DNA of 64,000 nucleotides, from NCBI GenBank assembly GCA_016218545.1, contig JACRDQ010000018.1, positions 124,001 through 188,000 of the forward strand, given 5' to 3'. Under the pieces are notes generated by a model. It ran no database searches and had not been told where the DNA came from. It saw nothing but the letters and a program-made list of their open reading frames with translations. The stretch is from Elusimicrobiota bacterium (lineage in GTDB: Bacteria > Elusimicrobiota > Elusimicrobia > UBA1565 > UBA9628). Shown in pieces: positions 7,243 through 16,052 of this stretch (position 1 is the first letter of the stretch; the number at the start of each line of letters is the position of its first letter). Position numbers and translations under genes: made by a program.

Positions 7243-9222
7243 ATGCCGACCCCGATCCAGAGAGTCTCGGAGCGCATCGCCTTCGCCGCACGGACGGCCT
7301 TCGACCGGCTCCCGCCGGAGATGGTGGTCTCCGCCTTCGGGGTCCAGTACGGACATCTCAGCACCGCCGAGGGGGGGGACCTCTTCGTCACGCGCCTGGG
7401 CTGGCCCATGCTCGACCGCCTCCTCCCCTCCCAGTGGTACGCGGACGGCTGGTACGCCTCGCACGGCTCCCAGCTCAAGGGGTCCACGGGGAACGTCTAC
7501 CGCGTCGCCAGCCGGCCCGCGGGGGGCAAGTCCCTGGACCTGGTGGTCAAGTTCTCGCGCATGGCCCAGGAGGTCCCGCTGGAGGTCTCGACGGGCTTCC
7601 CGGACAACGTCCCGCCCGAGGTCATCGCCAACGCGCGCTTCAACAGCCCCATGGAGGAGTTCGGGCTCGTCATGGAGCTCAGGGGCGGCGGCGCCGCGCC
7701 GGAACTCCCCAGGATGCTGACCCAGAAGCCCCTGGCCATCTACGTCCCTCCCGAGACCTACCAGCTCTGGGAGCTCGGCCGCAGCCGCAGCCGGTTCGAG
7801 AACCACGGGCACATGCTCTCGCGGGACCAGGAGCACGCGACCAAGGCCATCGAGCTCGACATCCGCAGGATGTACGTCCTGGTCTACGGGTGGATCAAGG
7901 GGCTCGACGCCGAGGACGCGGCCGAGGACGCCGGCCTGGATGCCGCCGACCTCGAGCGCCTCACGGTCGAGGTCATCGCCGAGATGCACGAACGCGGGTT
8001 CCGGGTGCTCGACAACAAGCCCAAGCACTTCATCGTGCGGCCCCTGCGCCGGGGGGGAGGGCTCCTGCACCGGGAGGGGGCCCTGGTCTACGGCTTGGTG
8101 GACTACGAGCTCCTCCAGCGCACCACGGAGCACCAGGAAGCCTTCTGGTCCCGCCGGCGCCAGATCTACCGGGACCTCTTCCGACGCAGGGACGAGCCCT
8201 CCCCGGCGTCCTCCGCCACGCACCTCAGGCCCGGACGGGTCTTCGGCGTGGACTACCTCTACGCCGAGACGCCGGACGGAGGCCGGGTCTGGACCGTGGG
8301 CCGCAACCCCGGCCTCTTCGACTACTTCCTCGCCAGCCGCTGGCACCGGACTCCCAGGACGAAGCTCTCCCCGCGCAACGAGGTCTACGCGACCCGGACC
8401 CGCGACGGCATCGACATCGTCTACCGCAAGTCGAACGTCGGGGTCCGGCCGCGCGCCGACCCCTTCGAGCGCCGCGGCAGGCAGATCCGGGAGCACGGCT
8501 ACAACAGCCCCTTCGAGACCGTGGCCATCGCCGAGGCCCTGCGGCGCAAAGGGATCGCCGCCACCGTGCCGCTGGCCATCACCCGCACCGGACATCATTC
8601 GGGCACGGCGCGCTTCCTCCACGACGCCCGGCGCTTCCGCGTCCACGAGCCCTTCCGCACGCCGGGCGCTCCGGCCGAGCCCATCCTCATCCCGGATTTC
8701 GACTACTACACCCTCTGGGCCAGCTTCGGCTGCAGCGGCCAGGAGGCAGGCGCGACCGTGGACCTGGAGACCGCCCGCGCCCGGGAGCTCCTCGACGACG
8801 CCGAGTTCAAGGCCCTGGCCGGGCAGTCGCGCGCCGACCTGGTCGCCCTGGGCATCGCGGGCGTGCCCATCGCCAACCACGAGTTCCTGCTGAGCACGGA
8901 CGCGGCCGGCCGCCTGGAGCGCGACGCGCGGGGCAAGACGCGCGTAGCCCTGGCCATGGACGCGCTGACGGCCTTCGAGTACCAGGTCCTCAAGGAGGAC
9001 CGCTACCAGGACCTGCTGCGCCGGATCAGCGGCCAGCTCGGGACTCTGGGCGTCCAGAAGCTCGACTTCAGCGGCAACGACGTGCTCGTCCTGCTCGGCC
9101 TCGACGGAGAGTTCCTGGCGGGCCCCGACGGGGAGATCTCCGGGACCCTGTGCAGCTTCGAGCTCATGCGCGGGTTCGAGGGGCTCATCGGCGAGCCTCC
9201 GGAGGGCGTCCCCGGGATATGA
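7243..9222 (+). CDS. Large protein with protein-kinase-like motifs and an internal duplication; function unknown
   Basis: 659 residues, no signal peptide or membrane segment. I do not recognise the family. The first half has features of a kinase or aminoglycoside-phosphotransferase fold: VVKFSR (Lys103, N-lobe-like), a catalytic-loop-like HERGFRVLDNKPKHFIV (249-265), and GLVDYELL (284-291) where a DFG-type Asp would lie. The second half starts with NEVYATRTRDGIDIVYRKS (379-397) and GYNSPFETVAIAEALR (419-434). These resemble GNVYRVAS...LVVKFSR (83-105) and RFNSPMEEFGLVMEL (132-146), which suggests duplication of an N-lobe-like module. It follows the M28 peptidase by 13 nt. Kinase activity is inference only. 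Confidence 0.6.
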   Translation: MPTPIQRVSERIAFAARTAFDRLPPEMVVSAFGVQYGHLSTAEGGDLFVTRLGWPMLDRLLPSQWYADGWYASHGSQLKGSTGNVYRVASRPAGGKSLDLVVKFSRMAQEVPLEVSTGFPDNVPPEVIANARFNSPMEEFGLVMELRGGGAAPELPRMLTQKPLAIYVPPETYQLWELGRSRSRFENHGHMLSRDQEHATKAIELDIRRMYVLVYGWIKGLDAEDAAEDAGLDAADLERLTVEVIAEMHERGFRVLDNKPKHFIVRPLRRGGGLLHREGALVYGLVDYELLQRTTEHQEAFWSRRRQIYRDLFRRRDEPSPASSATHLRPGRVFGVDYLYAETPDGGRVWTVGRNPGLFDYFLASRWHRTPRTKLSPRNEVYATRTRDGIDIVYRKSNVGVRPRADPFERRGRQIREHGYNSPFETVAIAEALRRKGIAATVPLAITRTGHHSGTARFLHDARRFRVHEPFRTPGAPAEPILIPDFDYYTLWASFGCSGQEAGATVDLETARARELLDDAEFKALAGQSRADLVALGIAGVPIANHEFLLSTDAAGRLERDARGKTRVALAMDALTAFEYQVLKEDRYQDLLRRISGQLGTLGVQKLDFSGNDVLVLLGLDGEFLAGPDGEISGTLCSFELMRGFEGLIGEPPEGVPGI

Positions 9223-9299
9223 GCGCGTGAGCCTGGCAATTATGTAGCATCACGAGAATTCGACTTTTCTAAAGGAAAGAAGAAGAGAGAGGAGAACCC

Positions 9300-10496
9300 A
9301 TGAAGCTATCCAAACTGATGACGCGCATCGGCACCGAGAGCGCCTTCGAGATGCTGGCCAAGGCCAAGGCTCTCGAGGCCAAAGGCAAGAGCATCGTGCA
9401 CCTCGAGATCGGCGAGCCCGACTTCGACACCCCGAAGAACATCCGCGAGGCGGGCAAGAAGGCCATCGACCAGGGCTGGACCCACTATTGCCCGGCCGCG
9501 GGCATCAAGGACGCCCGCGCCGCGGTCGCCGAGTACCTCTCCAAGACCCGGTCCATCAAGGTCTCCCCGGAGGAGATCGTCCTGGCCCCGGGCGCCAAGC
9601 CCGTCATCGTCTTCACCATCCTCGCCCTGGCCGAGCCCGGCGACGAGGTCATCGTCCCCAACCCGACCTACCCCATCTACGAGTCCGCCACCTACTTCGC
9701 GGGGGCCAAGCTCGTGCCGCTGGCCCTGCGGGAGGAGAACGGATTCGACCTCGACCTCGGCGAGCTCGAGAAGGTCCTGAGCTCCAAGACCAAGGTCCTC
9801 GTCCTCAACTCGCCGGCCAACCCCACGGGCGGCGTGGTCGCGGAGGCCACCTTCGAGAAGCTGGCCAAGATGCTCCGGAAGTACCCCGACGTGACCGTCC
9901 TCTCGGACGAGATCTACTCGCGCCTGGTCTACGAGGGCACCCACCACTCCATCTCCCAGTTCCCGGGGATGCGCGAGCGGACCGTCATCGTCGACGGCAT
10001 GTCCAAGACCTACGCCATGACCGGCTGGCGGCTGGGCTACGCCGCCGCGCCCAAGGAGCTCGTCGCGGCCATGGAGAAGCTCGCCATCAACACCTACTCC
10101 TGCACCGCGAGCATGGTGCAGATGGCGGGCATCGAGGCCCTCACCGGCACGCAGGCGGACGTGGACAAGATGGTGGCCGAGTTCCGCCGCCGCCGCGAGG
10201 TCATCATCCAGGGGCTGACCAGCATCCCGGGCGTGACCTGCAGGATGCCCAAGGCCGCCTTCTACGCCTTCCCTAACGTGAAGGCCCTGGGCGTGCCCAA
10301 GGTCAAGGAGCTGGCGGACTTCATCCTCTACGAGGCCGGCGTCTCCTGCCTGCCGGGCACGTCCTTCGGGTGCTTCGGCGAGGGGTACCTGCGCTTCTCC
10401 TACGCCAACTCCGTCGAGAACATCAACGAGGCGGTCCGCAGGATCAAGGAGGCCCTGCCCAGGCTCAAGGGCAAGGTCCCGGCGTCCAAAGGCTGA
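9300..10496 (+). CDS. Class I pyridoxal-phosphate aminotransferase (aspartate/aromatic type)
   Basis: 398 residues, full length for fold-type I aminotransferases. Seen: N-terminal HLEIGEPDFDTP, GAKPVIVFT (cofactor phosphate region), NPTYPIYES, NSPANPTGG, SDEIYSRLVY (Asp and Tyr contacting the pyridine ring), and the Schiff-base lysine in SKTYAMTGWRLGY. The C-terminal Arg that binds the substrate carboxylate is in YLRFSYANS. This pattern matches the AspC/AraT-type group. A strong purine-rich Shine-Dalgarno (AGAGAGGAGAACCC) precedes the ATG, unlike many neighbours. A hairpin terminator follows directly, so it is probably monocistronic. Exact substrate preference cannot be read from sequence. 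Confidence 0.92.
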   Translation: MKLSKLMTRIGTESAFEMLAKAKALEAKGKSIVHLEIGEPDFDTPKNIREAGKKAIDQGWTHYCPAAGIKDARAAVAEYLSKTRSIKVSPEEIVLAPGAKPVIVFTILALAEPGDEVIVPNPTYPIYESATYFAGAKLVPLALREENGFDLDLGELEKVLSSKTKVLVLNSPANPTGGVVAEATFEKLAKMLRKYPDVTVLSDEIYSRLVYEGTHHSISQFPGMRERTVIVDGMSKTYAMTGWRLGYAAAPKELVAAMEKLAINTYSCTASMVQMAGIEALTGTQADVDKMVAEFRRRREVIIQGLTSIPGVTCRMPKAAFYAFPNVKALGVPKVKELADFILYEAGVSCLPGTSFGCFGEGYLRFSYANSVENINEAVRRIKEALPRLKGKVPASKG

Positions 10497-10508
10497 CCGC
10501 CATGCGTC

Positions 10509-10547
10509 AGGCCCCCGCGGTCCGGAGCCGCGGGGGCCTTTTCTTTG
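10509..10547 (+). terminator. Rho-independent terminator after the aminotransferase
   Basis: A 12-bp GC-rich stem (10509-10520 with 10528-10539, loop TCCGGAG) is followed by TTTTCTTT. The T-run leads straight into a TATGCT box at 10549 that may serve the next gene. Confidence 0.88.
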
Positions 10548-10569
10548 GTATGCTTTGCTCCGCCGGGCC

Positions 10570-12375
10570 ATGAACAGCATCAAGCGCCTCCTTCCCTACC
10601 TCGCGCCCCACAAGACCCGCTTCCTGCAGGCCTCCGTCATCATGGTCTGCGTGGCCCTGGTCAACGGCCTCTCCGTGTGGCTGCTCAAGCCCGCGGTGGA
10701 CTTCGTCTTCATCAACGCGGACATCAAGAAGCTCAAGCTCCTGGTGGCGGCCATCCCCCTGGTCTTCCTCCTCAAGATGGTCCTGCAGTACACCCAGAGC
10801 TATCTCATGAGCTGGCTCGGGCAGCGCATCACCCAGCGCATCCGCGAGGACCTCTTCCGGCACATGCACGAGCTCTCCATGGACTTCTTCTGGAAGAGGA
10901 AGTCCGGCGAGATCCTCTCGAGGCTCACCAACGACCTCGGCAACCTCGCCTCAGGACTGCACTTCGTGCCCCTCTACCTCGTGCGGGACAGCCTCACCGT
11001 CGTGGTCCTCGTCTGCGTGATGTTCTACATCTACTGGCAGTTCGCGCTCATCGCGATCATCGCGATCCCCCTGGCCGCCATGGTGCTGGCCGTCCTCGGC
11101 CGGAAGCTCCGCTCGGCCAGCCGGCAGAGCCAGGAGATCATGGGGGAGATCTACCATCGCTTCCAGGAGAGCCTCCAGGGCATGCTCGTGGTCAAGGCCT
11201 TCAACTACGAGGCCGGCGCCATCAGGAAGTTCAACAGGGAGAACGACCTCTTCTTCGAGCAGATGATGCGCTACTTCCGGGCCACGGCCCTCTCCGGCCC
11301 GCTCATGGAGTTCCTCGGGAGCCTGCTCTTGGCCTGCATCATCTATCAGGCGGGCTGGGCCATCTTCCGCAAGAGGATGACCACCGGCGACTTCTTCACC
11401 TTCCTGGGCAGCTTCTTCGCGGCCTACCAGCCCATCAAGAACCTCTCGCAGCTCAACTCGACCCTGCAGATGGCCCTGGCCGGGGCGGACCGCATCTTCA
11501 ACATCCTCGAAGAGACGCCCACGGTGCGCGAGAGCCCGCGGCCCGTCCTCTTCAAGTCCCTGCGCCAGGGCATCACCCTGGAGAACGTCTCCTTCAAGTA
11601 TCCCGAGCGCGACGCCTGGGCCCTGCGCAACGTGGACCTGCACATCAAGCCGGGCGAGATCCTCGGGGTCGCGGGACCGAGCGGCTCCGGGAAGACCACC
11701 CTGGTGCACCTCCTCCTGCGCCTCTTCGACCCGACCGAGGGACGCATCCTCCTCGACGGCACGGACCTGCGGGAGTTCTCCCTGTCCTCCGTGCGCGCCC
11801 ACGTGGGGCTCGTGACCCAGGACACCGTCCTCTTCAACGACACGGTCTACGGCAACATCGCCTTGAGCAAGCCCGGGGCCCCGACGGAACAGGTGCGCTC
11901 CGCCCTCGAGGTCGCCGACGCCTCCGCCTTCGTCGACGCCATGCCCGAGGGGGGGGAGACCCAGCTCGGCGACCGGGGACTGCGCCTCTCCGGAGGCCAG
12001 CGGCAGCGCCTGGCCATCGCCCGAGCCGTCATCAAGGAGCCGGCCATCCTCGTCCTCGACGAGGCCACCTCGAACCTCGACTCCGCCAGCGAGAAGGGGG
12101 TCCAGCAGGCTCTCGAGCGCATCTACAAGGGCCGCACCGTGGTCCTCATCGCCCACCGGCTCTCCACCCTGCAGAACGCCGACCGCATCGCGGTCTTCCA
12201 CCGGGGAGAGCTCGTCGAGTCCGGCCGCCACGCAGCGCTCGTGGCCAAGGGCGGGGTCTACGCCACGCTCTTCAAGTTCCAGCAGCTCGGCGCCGAGGCG
12301 CTCGAGCCTGCGGCCTCCCCTGCACCCGCGGCCCCGGACGAGCCCGCGGCCGACGGCGCCGTCGTCCAGCAGTAG
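10570..12375 (+). CDS. MsbA-type ABC exporter (permease fused to ATPase)
   Basis: 601 residues: six-helix ABC transmembrane domain (about 20-310) and C-terminal ATPase. ATPase motifs: Walker A GPSGSGKTTL, Q-loop VTQDTVLFND, signature LSGGQRQRLAIARA, Walker B ILVLDEATSNLD, switch His in IAHRLSTL. This is the half-transporter architecture of MsbA and lipid or multidrug exporters, working as a homodimer in the inner membrane. Start chosen at the ATG giving MNSIKRLLPYLAPHKTR; an in-frame TTG 15 nt earlier is less likely. The C-terminal tail of about 30 residues is Ala/Pro-rich. TATGCT at 10549-10554 is the likely -10. The substrate (lipid A core, other lipid or drug) is unknown. Confidence 0.9.
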   Translation: MNSIKRLLPYLAPHKTRFLQASVIMVCVALVNGLSVWLLKPAVDFVFINADIKKLKLLVAAIPLVFLLKMVLQYTQSYLMSWLGQRITQRIREDLFRHMHELSMDFFWKRKSGEILSRLTNDLGNLASGLHFVPLYLVRDSLTVVVLVCVMFYIYWQFALIAIIAIPLAAMVLAVLGRKLRSASRQSQEIMGEIYHRFQESLQGMLVVKAFNYEAGAIRKFNRENDLFFEQMMRYFRATALSGPLMEFLGSLLLACIIYQAGWAIFRKRMTTGDFFTFLGSFFAAYQPIKNLSQLNSTLQMALAGADRIFNILEETPTVRESPRPVLFKSLRQGITLENVSFKYPERDAWALRNVDLHIKPGEILGVAGPSGSGKTTLVHLLLRLFDPTEGRILLDGTDLREFSLSSVRAHVGLVTQDTVLFNDTVYGNIALSKPGAPTEQVRSALEVADASAFVDAMPEGGETQLGDRGLRLSGGQRQRLAIARAVIKEPAILVLDEATSNLDSASEKGVQQALERIYKGRTVVLIAHRLSTLQNADRIAVFHRGELVESGRHAALVAKGGVYATLFKFQQLGAEALEPAASPAPAAPDEPAADGAVVQQ

Positions 12376-12376
12376 C

Positions 12377-12411
12377 GGGGTCAGGCACCTGACCCCACTT
12401 GACACGTCAAG
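12377..12411. repeat. REP-like double palindrome, copy 1 of the GGGGTCAG family
   Basis: GGGGTCAGG-CA-CCTGACCCC (12377-12396) is a perfect 9-bp inverted repeat, followed by CTTGAC-AC-GTCAAG (12398-12411). It lies 1 nt after the exporter stop. The same GGGGTCAG core recurs at about 13.26 and 16.06 kb. It resembles REP elements mobilised by RAYT-type transposases, but no transposase is in the window. It may also terminate transcription. Confidence 0.72.
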
Positions 12412-12433
12412 CCCCAGGGGCTATACTTGCATT

Positions 12434-13261
12434 GTGAACGCGCGCACGGTGTTCGCGACCGCCGTCCTGACGGCCTCGGCCGTCCTCTCGGCCCTGGCCC
12501 AGACCAAGCCGGGGGAGATGCCGCCCCTTCCCCTGCGCTCGGGCATCGGCGACTACCTCGCTCAGACCGGCAAGGCCTACCCCGTCTACCCGCCGAGCTA
12601 CTACAAAGGCGCCGACGACGACGCGGACAAGCTCGCCAAGGACGCCGCCATCGCCGTCGAAGCCTATGAGTACCTGACCCGCAAGAAGGTGACCTTCGAG
12701 GACAAGCAGAGCTTCGTCTCCTTCGATTTCTACATGAAGACCGGGGACGCCCGCTTCAACCCCAACGCCGCCCAGACCAGCAAGCTCCAGTCCGCCATCG
12801 CGGGCCACCTCTCCAACGGCAAGGTCGTGCAGGCCGACCTCATCTACGAGGGGCTCGTGGCCACCGGGGGCAACCTCACCCTGGCCTTCGGCAGCCTGGC
12901 CGAGCTCTTCTGCTGGAACCGCAACGATTACATCCCCAAGGTCGCGGACATGTCGAACGCGGACGGCAAGAACTACTACCGCTACGCCGGCGCCTTCATC
13001 GGCCTGCACAGCGGCGTCGTCCGCGCCCTCGGGGCCGGGGGCTCCTGGGCGAACATGACGGGCAACCCCATCGTGTACGCCGGAGCCGAGGTCATCCAGT
13101 GGTGGGGGGACTTCCTGAAAGGCAAGCCCACCAAAGGCGTGGACACCTTGAAGACCCTCGGGCCCGAGGGGCGGGGGAACCTCGTGGACAAGGGCGGGGA
13201 GCTCCACAAGGGCCTCGACGCGGCAGAGAAGCTGCGCAAGCAGTTCAGCGTCAACCTCTGA
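12434..13261 (+). CDS. Secreted protein of unknown function
   Basis: 275 residues from GTG. N-terminal signal peptide (TVFATAVLTASAVLSALAQ), then a mature domain with no family I recognise. It is rich in Tyr, Asp and Gly; a Tyr-rich start (YPPSYY) is followed by an alpha/beta-looking region and a mildly hydrophobic Gly-rich stretch near GAFIGLHSGVVRALGAGG, which could pack against a membrane. TATACT at 12422-12427 lies 6 nt before the GTG, which predicts a leaderless mRNA. It is flanked on both sides by GGGGTCAG palindromes, and its stop codon (TGA) is part of the 31-bp arm of the second one. Confidence 0.72.
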   Translation: MNARTVFATAVLTASAVLSALAQTKPGEMPPLPLRSGIGDYLAQTGKAYPVYPPSYYKGADDDADKLAKDAAIAVEAYEYLTRKKVTFEDKQSFVSFDFYMKTGDARFNPNAAQTSKLQSAIAGHLSNGKVVQADLIYEGLVATGGNLTLAFGSLAELFCWNRNDYIPKVADMSNADGKNYYRYAGAFIGLHSGVVRALGAGGSWANMTGNPIVYAGAEVIQWWGDFLKGKPTKGVDTLKTLGPEGRGNLVDKGGELHKGLDAAEKLRKQFSVNL

Positions 13262-13341
13262 TGGGGTCAGGTCTGGACATCAGGACATTGGCGAGGAATA
13301 AAGACGCCGTAATGTCCTGATGTCCAGACCTGACCCCATCA
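13259..13341. repeat. Long perfect palindrome, copy 2 of the GGGGTCAG family
   Basis: Perfect 31-bp inverted repeat: arms 13259-13289 and 13311-13341 with a 21-nt loop. The arms begin TGATGGGGTCAGGTCTGGAC. The loop has a further GGCG/CGCC pairing. It lies between convergent genes (secreted unknown and glycerol kinase) and could end both transcripts. The core GGGGTCAGG is shared with the copies at 12377 and 16064. Confidence 0.85.
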
Positions 13342-13345
13342 GTTG

Positions 13346-14818
13346 TTAGGCTGGAAGGCCCTTCGCCAGTTTGGTCTGCACCGCGACGAACTCCTGCCAG
13401 ACCGCGGCCAGCCTGGCCGCCTCCTCCGCCGCCATCGAGGGCTCGAAAGTCCTCTCCACGACCGGGGACCTCAAGCGGGGGGCCCAGTCCGCTCCCGCGG
13501 CCTCCGCGGCCAGGGAAGCGACGCCCATGGCCGTGGCCTCGCGCTCCCGGCAACGCTCCAGCCTCATGCCGAGGAGGTCCGCCTGGAACCCGAGCAGGTA
13601 GTCGACCCGGGAAAGGCCGCCCGAGACCTTGGCCCCCGAAGGCCGCAGCCCGGCGGAGCGCAGGCAGAGGACGATGTCGTTGATGAGGAAGGCCAGGCCC
13701 TCGGCCACGCCGCGCACGAGGTCCTCCTTCCTGGTCTGGGCCGTCAGGCCCGCGAACACGGCCCTGGCCTTGAAATCCCAGCGCGGCGCGCCCAGGCCGC
13801 CCAGGGCGGGCAGGGCCCACACGCGCTGGCCGGAGGCCCTGCAGAGCCGGTCGATCTCGGACTTGCGCTTGAAGAGCCCGAGGTTGGACGAAAGCCAGTC
13901 GAATGAGGTCCCGGCGGCATGGACGGTCCCTTCCTCCAGGAAGACCGCGGGCCGGCCTTCGACCCTCCAGCCGGCGGAGGTGAGGAGCCCGGGGATGCGG
14001 TGCTGGGTCGAGCCCGTGTTGTGGAGGAAGAACGCGCCCGTGCCGTAGTTGAGCACCGAGGACCCGGCCTCCACCGCGCCCAGGCCCACGGCCGCGGCCT
14101 GCTGGTCGCCGAGCATGGCCAGGACCGGGATGTCCCGGCCTTGACGACGCGCCGTGCCCAGGGGGCCGGCCGAGGACGCCACGGCCGGCAGGAGCTCCCT
14201 GGGCACTCCGAAGAGGGAGAGCATCCCGTCATCCCACTGCAGGGAACGCAAGTCGAGCAGGAGCATCCGCTGGGCCATGCTCGGGTCCGTGACGAAGGAC
14301 TCTCCCTTGGTGAGCCGCCAGACGAGGTAGGTCGAGACGGGGCCGACGAGCAGGTTCCCCGAGTCCGCCAGGCGCCTGAGCCCGTCCTCGTGGTCGAGGA
14401 ACCAGCGGATCTTGGGAGCGGAGTAGTAGGGGGTAAGGTAGAGCCCGGTCTTCTCGTGCACCTCGGCCTGCCTGCCCTGCAGCGGGGCCACGACCTGGGC
14501 GGCCCTGCCGTCCTGCCAGCTCGGCGCCACGGGGAAGGGATCGCCGGTCCGGCGGTCCCAGAAGACCACGGTGGAGCGCTGGCTGGCCACGCCCAAGCCG
14601 AGGACCTTGGTCGAGGAGGGGAGCTTGGCCAAGACGGCGTCCAGGGCGGCCTCCTGGCTGTCTGCGATGTCCGAGGCGTCGTGCTCGACCCACCCCGGCC
14701 TCGGGAAGGAGGTCTTGATGGGGCGCTGCGCCCGGGCCAGGACCTTGCCGCGGGAGTCCACGGCCAGGACGCGGGAGCTCGAGCTCCCCTGGTCGAGGGC
14801 CAGCACCACCTCGCTCAT
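13346..14818 (-). CDS. glpK: Glycerol kinase-like FGGY carbohydrate kinase
   Basis: 490 residues, usual length. FGGY kinase that phosphorylates glycerol to sn-glycerol 3-phosphate. Seen: N-terminal ATP-binding LALDQGSSSSRVL (usually DQGTTSSR), PGWVEHDASDI, GVASQRSTVVFWDRRTG, LGDQQAAAVGLGA, NYGTGAFFLHNTG and ISGGLSR-like KVSGGLSRVD near the C-terminus. It also has the family hallmark WALPALGGLGAPRWD. The ATG overlaps the stop of the nuclease gene upstream (ATGA). Other FGGY substrates cannot be excluded, but PGWVEHD favours glycerol. No glycerol facilitator or glycerol-3-phosphate dehydrogenase is nearby. Confidence 0.88.
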   Translation of the reverse strand: MSEVVLALDQGSSSSRVLAVDSRGKVLARAQRPIKTSFPRPGWVEHDASDIADSQEAALDAVLAKLPSSTKVLGLGVASQRSTVVFWDRRTGDPFPVAPSWQDGRAAQVVAPLQGRQAEVHEKTGLYLTPYYSAPKIRWFLDHEDGLRRLADSGNLLVGPVSTYLVWRLTKGESFVTDPSMAQRMLLLDLRSLQWDDGMLSLFGVPRELLPAVASSAGPLGTARRQGRDIPVLAMLGDQQAAAVGLGAVEAGSSVLNYGTGAFFLHNTGSTQHRIPGLLTSAGWRVEGRPAVFLEEGTVHAAGTSFDWLSSNLGLFKRKSEIDRLCRASGQRVWALPALGGLGAPRWDFKARAVFAGLTAQTRKEDLVRGVAEGLAFLINDIVLCLRSAGLRPSGAKVSGGLSRVDYLLGFQADLLGMRLERCREREATAMGVASLAAEAAGADWAPRLRSPVVERTFEPSMAAEEAARLAAVWQEFVAVQTKLAKGLPA

Positions 14819-16044
14819 CGCTTCTTGGCCGGCTTGCCGAAGAGGGGCAGGGCGCCGCCGGGCTCGGGCGCGGGCGGGGGGACGGGGACGACCGGGGAGA
14901 CCTTGACCTCGGAGAACTCGGTGAGCTCGGCCGCGGCCTCGAGCTTGGCGCGATGTCCCGGGTCGAGGCCGGGGTCCCGCATGAGCTTCTGGACCAGGGG
15001 AGCCGACGGGGCGAGGATCGTCTCGTAGAGCCCGGCCGTCTTGATGAGGTCGAGCACCTTCTTCTTGTCCCGGAACTCCCAGCGCTCGGAGCGCGTCACC
15101 ACGGCCTCGAACTTCCTTCCGAAGGCCCGGCTGTAGCCCTTCTTCCTGAAGAGCTCGGCGATGGAGCTCCTGAGCTCGCCCAACTCCAAGTCCAGCGCCG
15201 CGGCCCGCGCCAGGGCCTCGCCGTAGCGGTCCACGAGCCCGGAGAGCTTCTCGTCGCCGTCGGGCTCGGGGGCCTGGGCGGCCTCCTCGGCCACGGCCAG
15301 GCTCACCGGGAACTGGTGCCGGAACACGGGGCAGAGGGGCTTGTAGTCGCACCAGAGGCACTTCCTCTCCTCGGGCGCGGGATCGAAACGGTCGTTCATG
15401 ATGCTGCGCGCGGTTTCCGAGATCCGGCGCTTGAGGCTCTCGACCTTCGAGGCCGCGTGCCGGCCGGACTCCTGGACCTCGAGCGTGGGCAGGTGATAGA
15501 ACGCGACCCTGCCCACCTCGCGGCCGAACTCGAGCTCGCAGCCCAGTTGGTACATGGTCAGCTGAGGGTCGTCGGCCGCGCGGTTCCTGGCGAGTTCCTT
15601 CCCGGTCTTGTAGTCCAGGATGGCGAGCCTGCCGTCCGGCAGTTCGTCGACCCGGTCGATCTTCCCGGTCACGGGCACGCCCTCGACCACGGCCGAGAAC
15701 TCGTGCTCGACCTTGAGCGGGACCGCGAAGTCCTTGGCGTGCTTGTGGTAGAAGGCGATGAGGATCGCCTTGCCCTCCTCGAAGTAGGTCGCCTCCTGAG
15801 CCTTGTCCCGGTAGCCTTCCGAGACCCACTCCGACTTGTAGGCCCTCAGGAGCTCCTCGACGGAAGGCGGGGGGGGACAGGGCACCCCGTAGAAGAACTC
15901 CACCGCGCTGTGCATGCTCCGGCCGAAGGAGAAGAAGTGCCTGGGTTTCTCAGGGACCTTCTCCACGTAGCGGAACCACCATCTCTTGGGGCATTCCACG
16001 TACATCGAGATGGCGGAATGGGAGAGCGGCCGCGGCAGATCCAT
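14815..16044 (-). CDS. RecB-family PD-(D/E)XK nuclease with probable Fe-S cluster
   Basis: 409 residues. Starts with the SHSAISMYVECPKRWWFRY segment typical of AddB/Cas4/RecB-like nucleases. Motifs: H-x3-E in MHSAVEFF, GKIDRVDE (metal-binding Asp), ILDYKTGK (D...YxTG core) and TMYQLG (motif Gln). A cysteine in the first motif plus C-x2-C-x5-C in RKCLWCDYKPLCPVF would make a four-Cys Fe-S clamp like that of AddB and Cas4. The C-terminal 150 residues are helical with a Pro-rich tail. TATAAT at 16058-16053 lies 8 nt before the ATG. It is coupled to glpK by ATGA. No CRISPR, cas or RecBCD genes are nearby; a DNA repair role is likely but unproven. Confidence 0.85.
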   Translation of the reverse strand: MDLPRPLSHSAISMYVECPKRWWFRYVEKVPEKPRHFFSFGRSMHSAVEFFYGVPCPPPPSVEELLRAYKSEWVSEGYRDKAQEATYFEEGKAILIAFYHKHAKDFAVPLKVEHEFSAVVEGVPVTGKIDRVDELPDGRLAILDYKTGKELARNRAADDPQLTMYQLGCELEFGREVGRVAFYHLPTLEVQESGRHAASKVESLKRRISETARSIMNDRFDPAPEERKCLWCDYKPLCPVFRHQFPVSLAVAEEAAQAPEPDGDEKLSGLVDRYGEALARAAALDLELGELRSSIAELFRKKGYSRAFGRKFEAVVTRSERWEFRDKKKVLDLIKTAGLYETILAPSAPLVQKLMRDPGLDPGHRAKLEAAAELTEFSEVKVSPVVPVPPPAPEPGGALPLFGKPAKKR

Positions 16045-16052
16045 GAGCCGAC

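Noticed and set aside
14815..16044. The nuclease as a Cas4 gene marking a CRISPR system
   Set aside because: No cas genes or direct-repeat arrays exist in the window, and the protein is longer than Cas4; a RecB-like repair nuclease is the safer call.
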